DNA of 64,000 nucleotides, from NCBI RefSeq assembly GCF_035083965.1, contig NC_089738.1, forward strand, positions 18,316,734-18,380,733, given 5' to 3'. This stretch comes from Branchiostoma lanceolatum. Lineage: Eukaryota > Chordata > Leptocardii > Amphioxiformes > Branchiostomatidae. The notes beneath the pieces are model-generated. The model ran no database searches and was not told the DNA's origin. It was given only the letters and a program-made list of their open reading frames with translations. Made by a program: the position numbers and the translations under genes. Positions 35,880 to 48,900 of this stretch are shown one piece after another; positions within the stretch are counted from its first letter, which is position 1; each line of letters opens with the position of its first letter.

Positions 35880-36070
35880 GATGTGTGGCGGGTTCTTTAA
35901 TTAAAAAACGGGGCCTACAACTAACCGAAGCTATGTACTAATTTTCACCTGTGTCGTGAGAGGAAATAGATTCTAAGTGTCTTTCCCAGGAATACAACAC
36001 TTAGACCTGCCATGGATTCGAACCCAGAACCTTTAGTTTCTGAGGCAACAGAAGACCCCATTGACACCTC
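35880..36070 (-). mobile_element. tRNA-derived SINE
   Basis: The minus strand has the B-box GGGTTCGAATCC near 36034, then a body with CCTGGGAAAGACACTTAG. No gene is otherwise seen in 35780-36850. Confidence 0.5.
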
Positions 36071-37183
36071 CAGAGCGGTCAAAAAACATTTTACATAACT
36101 GTTCATCCAGGGATTGGCAATTTCATAATTGCCTCGAGATTTGCGCCCGCAGCCTTACGTCTGTTATATGAGTATATATAGATAGAGACAGAGCCCCTCT
36201 TTAAGAATTGATGCAGCAGTAATTTCCGTACAGTAATTGCCACGTACGTCATAGTGGTATCAGTGGTGCTTTTGATATGTCGTCAATAGCGTAAAAAACG
36301 GTTCTTTGTGTATAAGTCATTTCTCTGAGCTAGCCGAAGTCACGGTTGCTTCTAAAACATTTGTTGTTGACCAAATCCCAAGCCTGGTTTGATATTAGAA
36401 TCTCATAATGATGCCACACATGGGAACCAAATAAAACCATACACTTGTAAGAAATAGTATTACCTTCGCCAATGTTAGCCTATGTAGCAGTGTAACGGTT
36501 TGGCAGCATTGAGAAATATGTTAAGTAATTTGAGTCTGTGGTCACGTTACTTTTACGAAACATCACATTTACAACGGTGACAGAAAACAAAATTAGTAGT
36601 TGGCAGTTTGTCACGAGGACGTCCTCGGAATGGTGGTGATTTTTTTAAAGATATCAACGTTGTACAATGTAACTTGTATGTCCCTGTATAGAGATGACGT
36701 TCTATGGTTCATGATCAGAATATATATCAAAACAAATTGTTAATGATTGAGACCCGCGTAAGAAAGATTTAGACGCAGTATGCAACATGAGTAGCTTTCT
36801 TAGTGAAAATCTTTATCGACACAGCAAAATTACAGGGTCTTTACAACTAAGTATTACATGCTTGCAAAGCCGTTTTGTGGCGCTAGGGGGCATCTACTCA
36901 CCATTCTCTTCAGGTCGAAAATGTTTCTCTCTTTAAGAAAAAACTTCGACAGGTCCGGTTTTTTGGCTGGGTACGTTGACCTTTCCACTATGACGCATGA
37001 GGAGGTCAGGTATGAAATCCGGAGGCAATTACTTCGCCAACAACACGTTTGTGACGCAGCAGTCTGGAGACCTCACTCCCCCCAAAAAACCTGTTCATCA
37101 ACTTAATCTTCAACAGGGAGAATTTCACTACAGATACGCTTCACAGTAATGAGAGAGAATATCTCTTCTGGAGCGACGTTTTC

Positions 37184-38833
37184 ATGCGAAACTCCAAAGA
37201 TATCGTCATGAAGAGTCCGAAGAGAACACTGGGGATCATACTCCTTGTCATCGTCGGTATTTTTACCTACACGACGTTCAACCGGCCGGTGGAGAAGGGA
37301 GCACGGAACCGCCACCATGGCGGGGCTACGCAACATGGCGAGGCCGTGCTAAGGTCTCACCACAAACATCACAGACATGAGGACGCCGATTACGAGATCA
37401 AACCGCCGTGGGAAGAAGAGGAAGAAGAGGATAGCAGCAACAGCACGATGGAATACACAACCATTCATCCCACTACAGGGTGGGTATTGTTGGGTTTTTT
37501 TTCGTTTGTTTATTTGTTTGCTTATTTTGGCTCCGTGTTTAGGTCACTGTAAATGTAGTATCCTAATACACAACCAGACAACCCAACAGAATAGAATTTT
37601 TTCCGATCGCGGGGATAGTATTGCTGTTAATCTATTTTGTTTCTTTGAATATTTTGACTTCGTTTTTAGCCCACTGTAAATGTACTATGCTTATTCACAA
37701 ACAGCTAACGTAACAGTACTGATAATAATCTTCTGTCCCCCGTCGGCTTTAGCCCTGAAATAGACCGTGATGGTTGCAAGCCGCGCCACAACATTGCCTT
37801 CATCAAGGTCCACAGAAGCGGGTCCTCCACCGTACAGAACATCTTCCTCCGGTACGCCTATGACCATGACCTCGTCGTCGGCCTACCGCGCATGCCCGAG
37901 TCGCCATGGGTCGGGTGCAGGAGCGTCATCAAGGACAGTGACGTCATGGAGCTGGCTCCAGGGGTGAAGTGGAACATCTTCGCCCACCACAGCACCTACA
38001 ACAAGACCAACTTCGACCGCTTCATGCACCCCGGCACGGAGTTCGTGGGCATTCTGAGAAAGCCTATCAACCGCCTGAGGTCCGTGTTCTACGCACTGCG
38101 CCTGGAGCAGTACTTCCCGGGTCTCGAGGGGAAAGAGAACGATACCGGACTGATGAAGTACCTCAGAGATCCGGCACACTGGGACAAGGTGTTCAGCCAC
38201 CCTGCGACCTGTTTCGAGCACGACGCCTGCGTCCAGGACTGCATGGCGAAGGACTTGGGACTGCCGCCTGGCGAGCTGGACGGGCAAGCCATCGACACGT
38301 TCATCCACAAGATCGGCAAGGACTTCACCCTCCTTCTGATCCTGGAGCACATCAACTGGTCCCTGGTCCTCCTGAAGAGGAGGATGTGCTGGCAGATGGA
38401 GGACATCCTCTACTGGGTCGCTGACGAGGACGACATGACCAACTACGAGGAGAAGGAACACTTCACGGAAAAGATGGTCGCCAAGTACAAGCGGTCCAGC
38501 CGCATCGACTACCACCTGTACGAGCACTTCAACGCCTCACTGTGGCGTCAGATCAGCTTGGAAGGTCGGGACTTCTATGAGGAGGTCTGGGAGTTTGAGC
38601 GAATCTTAAAGATAGTGAACGAGCGGTGCCAAGAAGATGATGGGAAGTTCAAGATCGTGGGAGGGACAGATTATAGCAAGGAGATCTACATAACCTGGAG
38701 CCTTTGCACCAAGCTGAAGTTTAACCGGTTAACCTGGGATGAGAACCTCAGAGGGATGCAAAAGATTCACTACGGGAATGTAGAGGAAAAGAAAGACTTT
38801 GGTGACCGCTGGGCTGACATAAAAGAACACTAA
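37184..38833 (+). CDS. GAL3ST: Galactose-3-O-sulfotransferase-like enzyme, paralogue 1
   Basis: Exons 37184-37479 and 37753-38833 (phase 2) encode 458 residues, within the usual range for the Gal-3-O sulfotransferase family (Pfam PF06990). It is a type II Golgi protein with a membrane segment at about 15-31, a His/Glu-rich stalk, then the catalytic domain. FIKVHRSGSSTVQNIFLRY is the PAPS 5'-phosphosulfate loop. LRKPINRLRSVFYAL fits the 3'-phosphate site. ILEHINWSLVLLKRRMCW is the family signature. The expected reaction is transfer of sulfate from PAPS to O-3 of galactose on glycolipid or glycoprotein glycans. The acceptor cannot be told from sequence. The GC-rich codon use stands out from the AT-rich surroundings. 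Poly(A) signal AATAAA at 39214. The intron holds a diverged direct repeat of about 100 bp (near 37535 and 37660). Confidence 0.9.
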
Positions 38834-39249
38834 ACAATGTGACAGTTTGAACTGAAACGTAATTTTAGTGTTAGAGAAAGCTGTTCATTCGTTATTTACA
38901 TTTTGAAGCAGGAGTGTATGTATGTTGCGTGTTTCTTATGAAATTCAATCTTTTTGTATCTATATCAACAAATGAAATTAGACATATATGATAGTAATGA
39001 ATTAGTTCAACGATTGTAAAACATCATTGACATCATGCTATGTTTACTGTTTATGTGAAGGGTTTGAAATATTTGTTTATATTTTTGCTGAACGTTATCG
39101 GTCCTTATTGAAAGTCTATTGTTGATATCACAAATGTATACATACATTCAGTACTGTAACGTTTGAAAACTGGTGAGGTATAATTGTGTACATTGGACAT
39201 ACATACTTCTTTTAATAAAGACAGTTTGATCATCTTATGTTGTCTCAAG

Positions 39250-39890
39250 GCGTCAGTTCTACTCCCGTGTTTTATCCCCTTTGTTGTAGTAATCTATCAG
39301 TCGACCGTTTATCCTCCACAGGGAGAATAGGTAACAGTGCAATGGATAAAGTACGTATACTAAATTCTTCTTTGGTCATTTATGTAACCAAGGTGTGAAA
39401 ACATGCTATATATGTTTGTTCTGTTGATACAACATAGGAACCTGATGTAAACGGATACTTTAAACGTCGTTGCTTTTAATGTCCACGCCTGAACTTTATC
39501 AACCACGGTATAGCTAAAAATCCCTTCAAACGTTTCCCAACAGTCGGTACAATTTCCGCCCCAGCGCACACGACCAAAACATCATTTATCTCCAATTACA
39601 CGCAGTCAGACTCACTCATGTATGTGCACTGTTCAGCCTAACGCCAGTCGACAACACCACCTTCATGCGTCATGATTACTTCATCTGCACGCTCCACAAA
39701 AATAAACCCGTCAACTCGAGTAGACATGGACGTTACGTTTGATGCAGACAAAGTCTCATATTATCCCACCTTGGTACCCAGGTGTAACGTGATTGCTGCT
39801 CCCCTGACCCCCAGCCCACTTTACTTCTTTATCTGACACTACAAAAAAACGTCAACTCGAGAAGACATGGACTTTATGTTTGATGCAGAT
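39250..39890. other. Spacer with a short duplicated phrase
   Basis: GTCAACTCGAG(T/A)AGACATGGAC followed by TTTGATGCAGA recurs at about 39710 and 39850, a local duplication 142 bp apart. No gene seen. Confidence 0.5.
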
Positions 39891-40140
39891 AAGGCCATCC
39901 CACTATACAGCGACCTCGCTGCGCTCTCGCTGCGATGTCGCTGCGACCTATGCTGGATTTGTATAACCCTCGACTTCAACAACAGTTGGAATATCATGCA
40001 AAATATAAACGTATGACTGAAAAGACAACAAAACACACAAAGTGTAAAAATATTATTTTTTTATCAATGAAATTCGTTGAGAGCTCTGTTAAATCACAGG
40101 TCGCAGCGAGGTCGCCGTCCTGGTGGAATGCGGGGTATAA
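39891..40140. mobile_element. Foldback element, core family copy 3
   Basis: The arms are built of GCTGCG/CGCAGC units (GCGACCTCGCTGCG against CGCAGCGAGGTCGC). The core is inverted: AAGACAACAAAACACACAAA then GTAAAAATATT. Confidence 0.7.
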
Positions 40141-40189
40141 AGTCTTGCATTATGCCGGTTTGGTACGCAGGAGTTTGTATCTGTGACAT

Positions 40190-42050
40190 ACTCGCCGATC
40201 CCCCGACCCCCAGCCTGCTCTACGTCTTTATCTGACAATGCCGCCCGCGTCACGGGTGACCTTTCAGGGCTGCAGTCGGTGCGTGAATACGTGACGGGTA
40301 AATTATACGCTTGCGAGGTCATGACCTTCACAGCAATGTTCGACAAAGAACCTTGTGATGAGGAAGGAACACGGCGAACCTTTGATGTTTCGTGCTGGTG
40401 TGTTATTCTCTAAAAGACTAACTAGGTTGCTGGAAATAATAGATATTGGCCAAATAAATGAGAATAAGCAAATTCCCCTACTTCAGATACCTGAATAGCA
40501 AAGAGACATTTATATTTCTTACAGCCTTCGATAAACAAACTCTAACTAATGATACAGCCTCCTACATTTATACAATTACATTGTACATGTACCAAGAAAC
40601 GAGTGAAAGTCGAAAGTACTACAGTGTGCTGAATGTTTATATACTCATCAATATGTATAACATGTGACCTCTGCTTAGCCCAGTGGGGCAAACATGTACA
40701 ATAAAGGTCTTCTTTCACATTATATTTAGATGGGTGATATCAATAATATGCCATAGGATTTAGCCGACATAGACGGAGTACAGTTTGCAAACTAGGGGAA
40801 AATCTTACTCTCAACGCGACCTCTATCCCCTGGACATCATCATATAGTCACCATATATATTCTTGCCGAATTCTGCTATCAATAACCCCTCAGGAAGGCA
40901 TGGTACAGGTGATGTGTAGCAAAAGAATACATTCCTGTTCGCTCCCTATAGTGTTACACAATCATCAATCGTTCGGAATTGGTCGTTTGTGATCAAGTTG
41001 CTTAGTTATGGTTACGTAGTGACGTAGCCGGGAGGTGATGATTCATTTTAATGCAGTCATTTTTTAAAGTAGTCTGTGGTCAATTTTATGTAGTCTGTCT
41101 TATGTATTTTCTGATGTACTCCAGGAAGATTAGCTACATACCATGAGTGGTATGTAGCTAATGAAGGAAATAAAGTATCCAAAGTATCCAAAGAAAGGCT
41201 GGCCTAAACAGAGACGCACAGAGATCTTTTAAAGCTGCTAAATAAGTCTTCACCATATTTTGTACTTCACTTGAAAGTTCATCTGTGTTGGTAGAAGTCA
41301 TTCTGAATCAAAGGTGAACTGCAAATTGCCAACACAAAAGATTGGATTTTTTTTACTGATGAGCTCCAATCTTTGTCAAGGAATCAAAGACTGGAGCTGA
41401 TCAGTCGAAAATTTGGGGTGAGTCCGATTTTTGTTTTATGCTTGTGTGAAGTTGTGTCATTACAAACCAGACGAATCGCCCCCCTCCCTTTTCTCTGACT
41501 TACAGCCAGTAGTCTTGATGTAACCAAACCGGTCCGACGGGGCGATGTTTAATACTGTGACGTAGTAGTGACACAAATGGCACAAAGGTCACCCTGGCCT
41601 CATTTTAAACCAGCTGACGTCTTCTGGATATGATGTTTACAAGGAAGAATGACTACGAGCACAAATTGCTTACATTCTCTTCTTTTGTATGCTTTGACGT
41701 CTTCGTGAAAGCGAAATTTGCAATAAAAATGAATGTTGGCTATTTTGAAGGTCACATTGCCCGAGGTCAGATCGGAGGTGAAAGTTCAAAGGACGATGAC
41801 CTAGGCCATGCATTATCATGCATCCAGGTCTTGTCCTGTCCCATATGGTTTATTGTTTTACGTTTACCAGATCAACAATGTATACTGGGAACACGTTAGT
41901 AGGAGTCGCTGCTATGGTAGCCATGTGCTTGATTATCCAATGAGGTATAAAATTATATTTTGGCAGTTTCTTCAAGCTTGTCAGAAACAACACTGAAATA
42001 CTTGCAATCTACATATGAAGACAACCACTACTGTTCGGGGGTTGTTCGTT
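40190..42050. other. Spacer upstream of Gal3ST paralogue 2
   Basis: A 14-bp-arm hairpin (TTAGCTACATACCA / complement, 41130-41161) precedes AAGGAAATAAAGTATCC and looks like a LINE 3' tail. TATAAAAT at 41946-41953, 109 bp before the ATG, is the likely TATA box of the next gene. No other gene supported. Confidence 0.45.
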
Positions 42051-42054
42051 CAAC

Positions 42055-44007
42055 ATGGAATTCGGAGGCCTTAGGACCATCAAAACATGTCTCGCAGTGC
42101 TCATTCTCCTGTCAGGGACGGTCTGTCTTCTGCTCCAATATGTCGGGCTGGAATCCGGAACTTTTTGGCGCCAGTTACGAAAAGGAAGGAAAGGAATTTA
42201 TTCGTCGATGACCCGTGTTCAGGGACAGTTGGACTTCTCAGAAAGGCACAGTCCTGGGTAGGTCACGCTGTTTCATGTTAGATTAGGATTGATAAGATTA
42301 AGATCTTTGAGAAGTTAATTTGTAAGGTCATCTAAATTATAGTATACAGATATGAACAGTTTGGAATAATTGGGTTATCTATTCACAACCACGGAGTTAC
42401 AAAAGCCGACGTTTGGATGACCTTCGGTCAACTCCCTCAGGGCGATACTGACTGGTTCTCTTGGTTGTCGATGAAGAACTTTGTTATTCAGTCATTTATA
42501 CCCCCATTCCACTAGGAGGCGCTCTCGCTGCGCACTCTCTGCGACCTAGAATTCAACAGAGCACTCTACGAATTTCAGAGATTAAAAAAAAAATCTTTTT
42601 ACGCTTTGTGTATATTGTTATATTTTAGCCATACTTTTAAGTGTTGCGTGATAATCCAACTATGAAATCAAGGATTAGACAAATCCGACATTTGTCGCAG
42701 CGAGAGCGCAGCGCGATTGCAGGCAATTTGAATAGGGCCTTACCAACCTGGCGAAAATATTCACAGATGAACAGTTTTGTAACACATTTGTAATAATTGA
42801 ACACTAATGGAGGTCCAAATAAAACAAACAAACCTTCATCGGGGCAAAGTTAATTTTGACGGTAAGACAATGTTGACAGAGTTGAAGTCTATTCACTTCA
42901 CGTTTCACAATACTAAGAAAACTTATAAGTATGTTTAATTCTATTATTACATCTTTCCCAAGATCTCCAGGCGCCAACGGCAGCATTGCCTGCACTCCTC
43001 ACGACAACGTGGCCTTCATCAAGGTGTACAAGTGCGGCTCCTCCACGCTGCAGTCCTTCTTCCTCCGCTACGCCCACCAGCACGACCTCATCCCAGCCCT
43101 TCCCAGACGAGGAGACTTCCCCAGCATCGGCTGCGGGACAGTCATCAAGGAGAACAACGTCTTGCAGCTTCCTGGAAATCCCAAGTGGAACATCTTCGCC
43201 CATCACTTCATCTTCAACAAAACCGTCTTCGACCGCTTCATGCACCCGGATACCAGATTCGTCGCCATCTTGAGAAACCCCATCGCCAGACTGAACTCCG
43301 TTTTTGACTACTTTAAGATGTGGAAATTCTTCAAGAATATGACTGAAACTGGCCCCGGTGGACAATCTGCTATAATGACGTATCTGCAGGATCCTAGTGG
43401 ATGGGATAAGGTGTTTGTCGGACGTCACAGGAGGTGTTACGCCGGGAGGTGTGTGAAAAACTGCATGGCTAGGGACCTAGGATACAACTCACTGGACACG
43501 GCAACCGAGTTTGTGAGCAAGGTGGATAAACAGTTTTCCATGATATTGATACTGGAACATCTTAATCATTCGCTGGTTCTTTTAAAGAGAAAAATGTGTT
43601 GGTCTCTTAACGACATAATCTACGATGTGGGCAGGAGACAACGGGAAAGAAAGGGGAACACGTCTCTTCCGATCACGAACGAAATGAAAGCAAGGTACAG
43701 GGAGTCCAGTCCTGTAGACCACGCACTCTACGACCATTTCAAACGATCCTTGTGGCAGCAAATTCGACTTGAAGGAGCGAGTTTTCTCGAGGAGCTCAGT
43801 CACTTCCAGCAGGTTTTGGACGATATCTCTGTTTTCTGCCACGAACAGAAAGAAAAAGGGCGACAGATGATTATTCCCGCGTCAAGATGGAACGAGCCGA
43901 TCACCATGTCCGGACATACCTGCTACCTTCTGACGTGGCAGAGGACCAATTGGGACATGATTATACGCAGAAGACTGCTTAAACGTTTCGGAATAAAGAA
44001 AGGATGA
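42055..44007 (+). CDS. GAL3ST: Galactose-3-O-sulfotransferase-like enzyme, paralogue 2
   Basis: Exons 42055-42257 and 42963-44007 join in phase 2 to give 415 residues. The acceptor is CTTTCCCAAG. The more obvious CTCCAG eight bases later would break the frame. Membrane segment about 12-29. The catalytic domain has FIKVYKCGSSTLQSFFLRY (PAPS loop with Cys where paralogue 1 has Ser), KWNIFAHHFIFNKTVFDRF, LRNPIARLNSVFDYF (3'-phosphate site) and ILEHLNHSLVLLKRKMCW. It has the same orientation and intron position as the gene at 37184, so it is a tandem duplicate, but well diverged. A Golgi galactose-3-sulfation role is inferred from the family. The last codons overlap an AATAAA. Confidence 0.85.
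42499..42743. mobile_element. Foldback element, core family copy 4, in the Gal3ST-2 intron
   Basis: The GCGCTCTCGCTGCGC arm is mirrored by GCAGCGAGAGCGCAGCGC. The core has AAAATCTTTTTACGCTTTGT and GATTAGACAAATCCG. Confidence 0.75.
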
Positions 44008-44009
44008 TA

Positions 44010-44330
44010 CGTTAATGAAGGTTAGACATCCAGGTAAACAATATTCAAATACGATTCAATCACTACAACTGGATAAGATTCGGAGATTACACCCGGACAT
44101 TTCGAGTGACATCCAGCACTCTTCTTCAGCATCACTAGAATGAACTGGCAGAAGGAATTAATACTAGTGCATACGATCCCTTACGACTGACTATTGATTT
44201 CAAGATTGATGTACTTGATTGCTCTGCCAGTTTATTCGAGTGACGGTTCAGAAGAGTAATGGATGTGCGGAAGAAATCTCCGAGTCTTATCCAGTTGAAG
44301 AGATGACATATCTTTGAAGAAAGGTTGATC
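44010..44330. repeat. Dispersed repeat (TGAAGGTTAGACATCCAGG family)
   Basis: A near-palindromic layout: GTTAGACATCCAGG, CAACTGGATAAGATTCGGAG, GACATCCAGCACTCTTCTTC, then the reverse order ATCCAGTTGAAG. The 44340-45270 stretch that follows has no gene I can support. Confidence 0.5.
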
Positions 44331-45299
44331 TAAAGCATGGTACCATTAAGTGTCGACATAAAAGCGACACATCTGACAGCACATAAGTTTACTGCAACAT
44401 CTACCAAATTTTGGCCAATCCTCGGTAACACGGTATTCTCAAAGGTGCCGCTGTGACAATATTGTGCTTAGTGGGTTATTACTTTACCACCCAACTGCAA
44501 AAGCTTACCGAGCCTACTGAGGGCAGACCTGAAGGAAAGAGGTCAAGGACCGTTGCGGTCAGAAAGAAACTTACGGGAGCTAAGGAAGCTCGCAGCGAAT
44601 CGGGCAAATTGTAAGGGACTGAAGGAAGACTGAATGCGGCTGCAGGATGTTTCAACTACTGCAGCAGCAGAAAACAGTGGACTACTACCCAACAGTTCTC
44701 TCTGACATGCAGTTGGAGTCTATCTTGTTCCGCTGTCTAATATAAAACTAATTTGAATAATGACAGTATATACCTCAAAGTTGTATGACATAATTGTTCT
44801 ATTTTATTACTCATTTCCATATTTTCGATTATTAAACATCGAGGAACATCAAGAGTTGTTTTTATTTACATAATACTAATGTCTATTTTTCTTTTCATGA
44901 AAACTAAGTGACATCCTCCAAAATACATTACAATTTACATCACTTTTCACATTACAAAGGCGGATATCTGAAAGATTATCGCAACATTTCATGAACCACG
45001 TAGTGTGTGATGGTTTCTCTTGACACATGGCAAAGCTGTCACCGTAGACGTCGTTGTTTTAGATACCCTTCGGTATGACTCTAGCACCATTGACTGACAA
45101 GACGCCCATCTAAAGCACATAGATGCTACAAATGCCTTTCAGCACAGGGCAATAACAATCGTCAACGGGCTCCAATAGTCAGAACTCACCTCACCACATT
45201 AACTCCACCGACATATTCGTTTTAAACCCTTCGTTACTACAAACCTCACATGCGTGACCAATAGATGATTTTTGATCAATGCTACACCTATACACAATT

Positions 45300-45690
45300 C
45301 TTTTCATACACCTTTCCGCAAACCTTTTCCTACACCTTTCCGCGAAACTTTTCATACACCTTTCCTCAAACTTTTACATACACCTTTCCGCAAACCTTTT
45401 CATTCACCTTTCCGCAAACCTTTTCCTACACCTTTCCGTGAAACTTTTCATACACCTTTCCTCAAACTTTTACATACACCTTTCCTCAAACTTTTACATA
45501 CACCTTTCCGCAAACCTTTTCATACACCTTTCCGCAAACCTTTTCATACATCTTTCCGCAAACCTTTTCATACACCTTTCCGCAAACCTTTACATACACC
45601 TTTCCGCAAACCTTTTCATACACCTTTCCGCAAACCTTTTCATACACCTTTCCGCAAACCTTTACATACACCTTTCCGCAAGCCTTTTCA
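45300..45690. repeat. 24-bp minisatellite, about 16 units
   Basis: Unit CACCTTTCCGCAAACCTTTT plus CATA, with CTCAAACTTTTACATA and GTGAAACTTTTC variants. The unit length is a multiple of 3, so several frames stay open on both strands. No coding bias. It lies just beyond the stop of the minus-strand gene. Confidence 0.95.
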
Positions 45691-45936
45691 TAGACCTTTT
45701 CGCACTCGCCTTCACATGCACCTTTTAGTTCATTTGTCACATTGGCCTGTGCCCAAACAGCTCAGAAGCCAAACCCTTTTCATTCTTTTCCAGCGTTAAA
45801 AGAATGTGGTCTTTTGTTCAAGCTGAGTGCCCTGAGGGACAACTTAGGCCTTGTCAGCCTCAGTCTGCGCCGTTGCATTGGCCCATGAAACCTCAAATGG
45901 ATCTAAATGTAGATGTAGATTTAGATTTCTTAAACA

Positions 45937-48900
45937 TCATACACTTGTGTTGTAGCTTTTCCTCTGCCTTCTATCCTTCTCGCCGTCTTGCCCCAATTGA
46001 GTCTGTCTTGAGGAGTGTTTTTCCGGAGAGGATCTGGTCTTGAGTCGGGGGGAGGTGTCCGGCGAGGGTCGGTACCGCCGGTGGTGTTCCTGCGGCGAAC
46101 GTCTCGCGCTCTGCGCATGCTCCTCCTGCCGCCGCATGGCATCCTGGGGGAAGTGACGCATGTACTCGTGGGGAAGGCTTCTGGACATCTGCGCATGTTC
46201 GGCGCCCGTTGGAGGGGGTCGGTTCATTCTGACGGGACTACCTCTGGAGACTTTCCTCACTCTACCGTGTCCATCGTCCTGACCAAAACGGAAATAAAAA
46301 AGATAGGTAAAGACAGTCCCATAGCTTTTGGAGCAGCGGGTTGTTATCTCCATGAAAAAAGGCTTTTTCATGGAGATACTGTTTTGCTTGCGTTTGGTGT
46401 TTGTGTGTATGTATGTGTCACCGGACGCTTAAAGTCACCATAACTGTAGAACCTGTACATGGATTGAAATGATTTTTGGTATGTGGGTGGGTGTTAGGTG
46501 GAGAAAGGTCAAGGTCGATTTTGGGCTTCCTGGCATGTGTGACTGAAACTGCAATGGCGTATTTGTTAAAATCTTCAATGTAGAAGAACTGAAGAGTGGA
46601 TCGACAGATCGTCATGTTCTTTGGTACACAGGTAGGTTAGACCAAGTTGTACACACTTAAGTGCAAACTATGCAAATGAGACCGAATTTGCACAAGTAAG
46701 GAGGTAAATCGTTTGCATGTGTGTCGTCGGATGCTTAAAGTCAGCATAACTGTAGAACGTGTAGATGGATTGCAATGATATTTGGTATGTGGGTTTGCGC
46801 TGGGAGGAGAATGGTCAAGGTCGATTTTGGGCCCCCTGGTTTGTGTCCCTGGAACTGCAATGGCCTATTTATAAAAATGTTCTAAAGGGGTTTAACTGAA
46901 GAGAGGAACAACAGATTTTCATGTTATTTGGTACGCAGGTAGGTTGGACGGAGATGTACAGACTGAAGTGCAAATCATGCGAAGTTATTGTGTTTGCGTG
47001 CGTGTGCGCGTGTGTGTATGTTTGTGTCACCGTGTATGTATGTATGTGTCACCGGGCGCTTAAAATCAGCATAACTGAAGAACGTGTGGATGGATTGAAA
47101 TGATATTTGGTATGTGGGTAGGTGCTGGGAGGAGAAAGGTCAAGGTCGATTTTGGGCCCCCTGGTATGTGTCACTGGAACTGCAATGGCGTGTTTGTAAA
47201 TATTTTCAAAGGAGAATAACTGAAGAAAGGAGCGACAGATTTTCATGTTATTTACTTGGCAGGTAGCTTAGAGAGGGTTGTATACAATGAAGTGCAAATT
47301 ATGCAAATTGGACTTGATTTGCCTAAGTAATGGGGAAATCTATATTTGCAGTTTTGGCCATTGTAGCACTACTAACAGCTGTTACTAGCTATTGATAGCG
47401 AAAGTGGGTCACTGTAGAACCTGAGCCCCCAATATGTGGCCGGGGGTCATACCATTGAGCAATATAGAATGGGGGGAACAGGTTTAATAAAAGAAAAAGT
47501 TTCATGGAGATTTTGGGCCCTAAGACTCTTGTTATCCATTGTGTCTAGGACACTGTATTGGAAGGCGGAGCCCAACGCTATCCTTCCACTGTACTTTACC
47601 TCCCCAACTAAAGTTAGGTATCCATTTTACACCTCGATGGTGCAGAGCAGAGTCCTGAAAAAATGCCATTCCCAAAGACACAAAATCTAGTCAGGAATGT
47701 GGGAATGCCAGGTATCAAAATTGTCAAACCATGGGAGGGACCGGCAGTACGTAAACAGTTGGCCATTTCAGACAGGAGTCTTACTGCTTGCGTCAATGGC
47801 AAAAATTATTGAAGGGAACACCAAAAAGCGGACACAATGTCAATGGCCAGGAGGCTATTGTGAGGATGAATGCTCACTACTGACATTTGATCAAGATATG
47901 GTATCTACAACAGAGTACATAGTCCTTTACATTGAAGCCAGGGCCTACATCTAAAACACATTGGTTAGTTTTATTTGAAATGAAGATAGAAATGTAGAAT
48001 AGAAATATGAATTATCTCAAAAGTCTAAATGTACATTGAATCGTCCTTCTGTGCAAAGTATCGTACCTTTGGTTGTGTTGGAGGTGAACCTCCCCTCCTG
48101 ACCCTCTCTCGGCTCTCTGTGAAAGAAAATAAATTGCTCTTAATTCAGATAAGTAGATGGCCCTTTTAGACAAAGGGAGATACATTGTCCTAGTTTCCAA
48201 GTCTATGGCTGGACTCTTTGGGCAATTTGTTGTCACTTGGCAGACTGAAAAAGTAGACACAACGATCATCTTGAATTATGATAAATTACATTGTACTATT
48301 TTTCAAGTCTATGGTTGGACGAGGGCAATTTGTATTCGCTTGGCAGACTGAACAACTAGACACAACGATGGACTTGAATTACGATGAACAACAGTGTGCT
48401 ACACTGGCGGTAATGAGGCACCTCGTGGAAATATAAAACTAGTAGACCAAGAAGACATGCCTGAGAAAACATGTTATGACTGTAAAACAGGTCTAGCCCT
48501 TAAAAGGCATACAGACACGGTGATAAATCTACCTCGCACATTATTGTAGTCTAGACTTCGTTCATTCGTCTAGGTTTAAGCAGTCGGGGAGACCATACCG
48601 ATATTTCATAATATCACTGCACAAAGCGCATCCCGACGTATTCGAATATGGATTGTGAACTTGAAATTGTTGAATTGTAAAAGGATGCATCAACTCAACA
48701 TTTCCAAGTTCATAACCCATTAAATACTAAACAATACTGAAGTGATGTGGCTGATTGATCCATTTCCTTTGGGGCTGGCTCAGGGATATCCACACAGTGG
48801 GGCTCAACGTACCACTTGTATATGCAAGTCAATGCAGGTAGATTTGAGTTGTGTAAGTACAGTCCCGTATCCCTTCGACTTCTGTCGGATCTTAGCTAGG

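Noticed and set aside
37883-38527. 214-codon minus-strand frame opposite the first sulfotransferase
   Set aside because: Antisense shadow of the GC-rich Gal3ST exon; the plus strand carries the family motifs.
45272-45799. 175-codon frame with HTPFRKPF repeats
   Set aside because: 24-bp minisatellite open in several frames on both strands; no splice or promoter signals.
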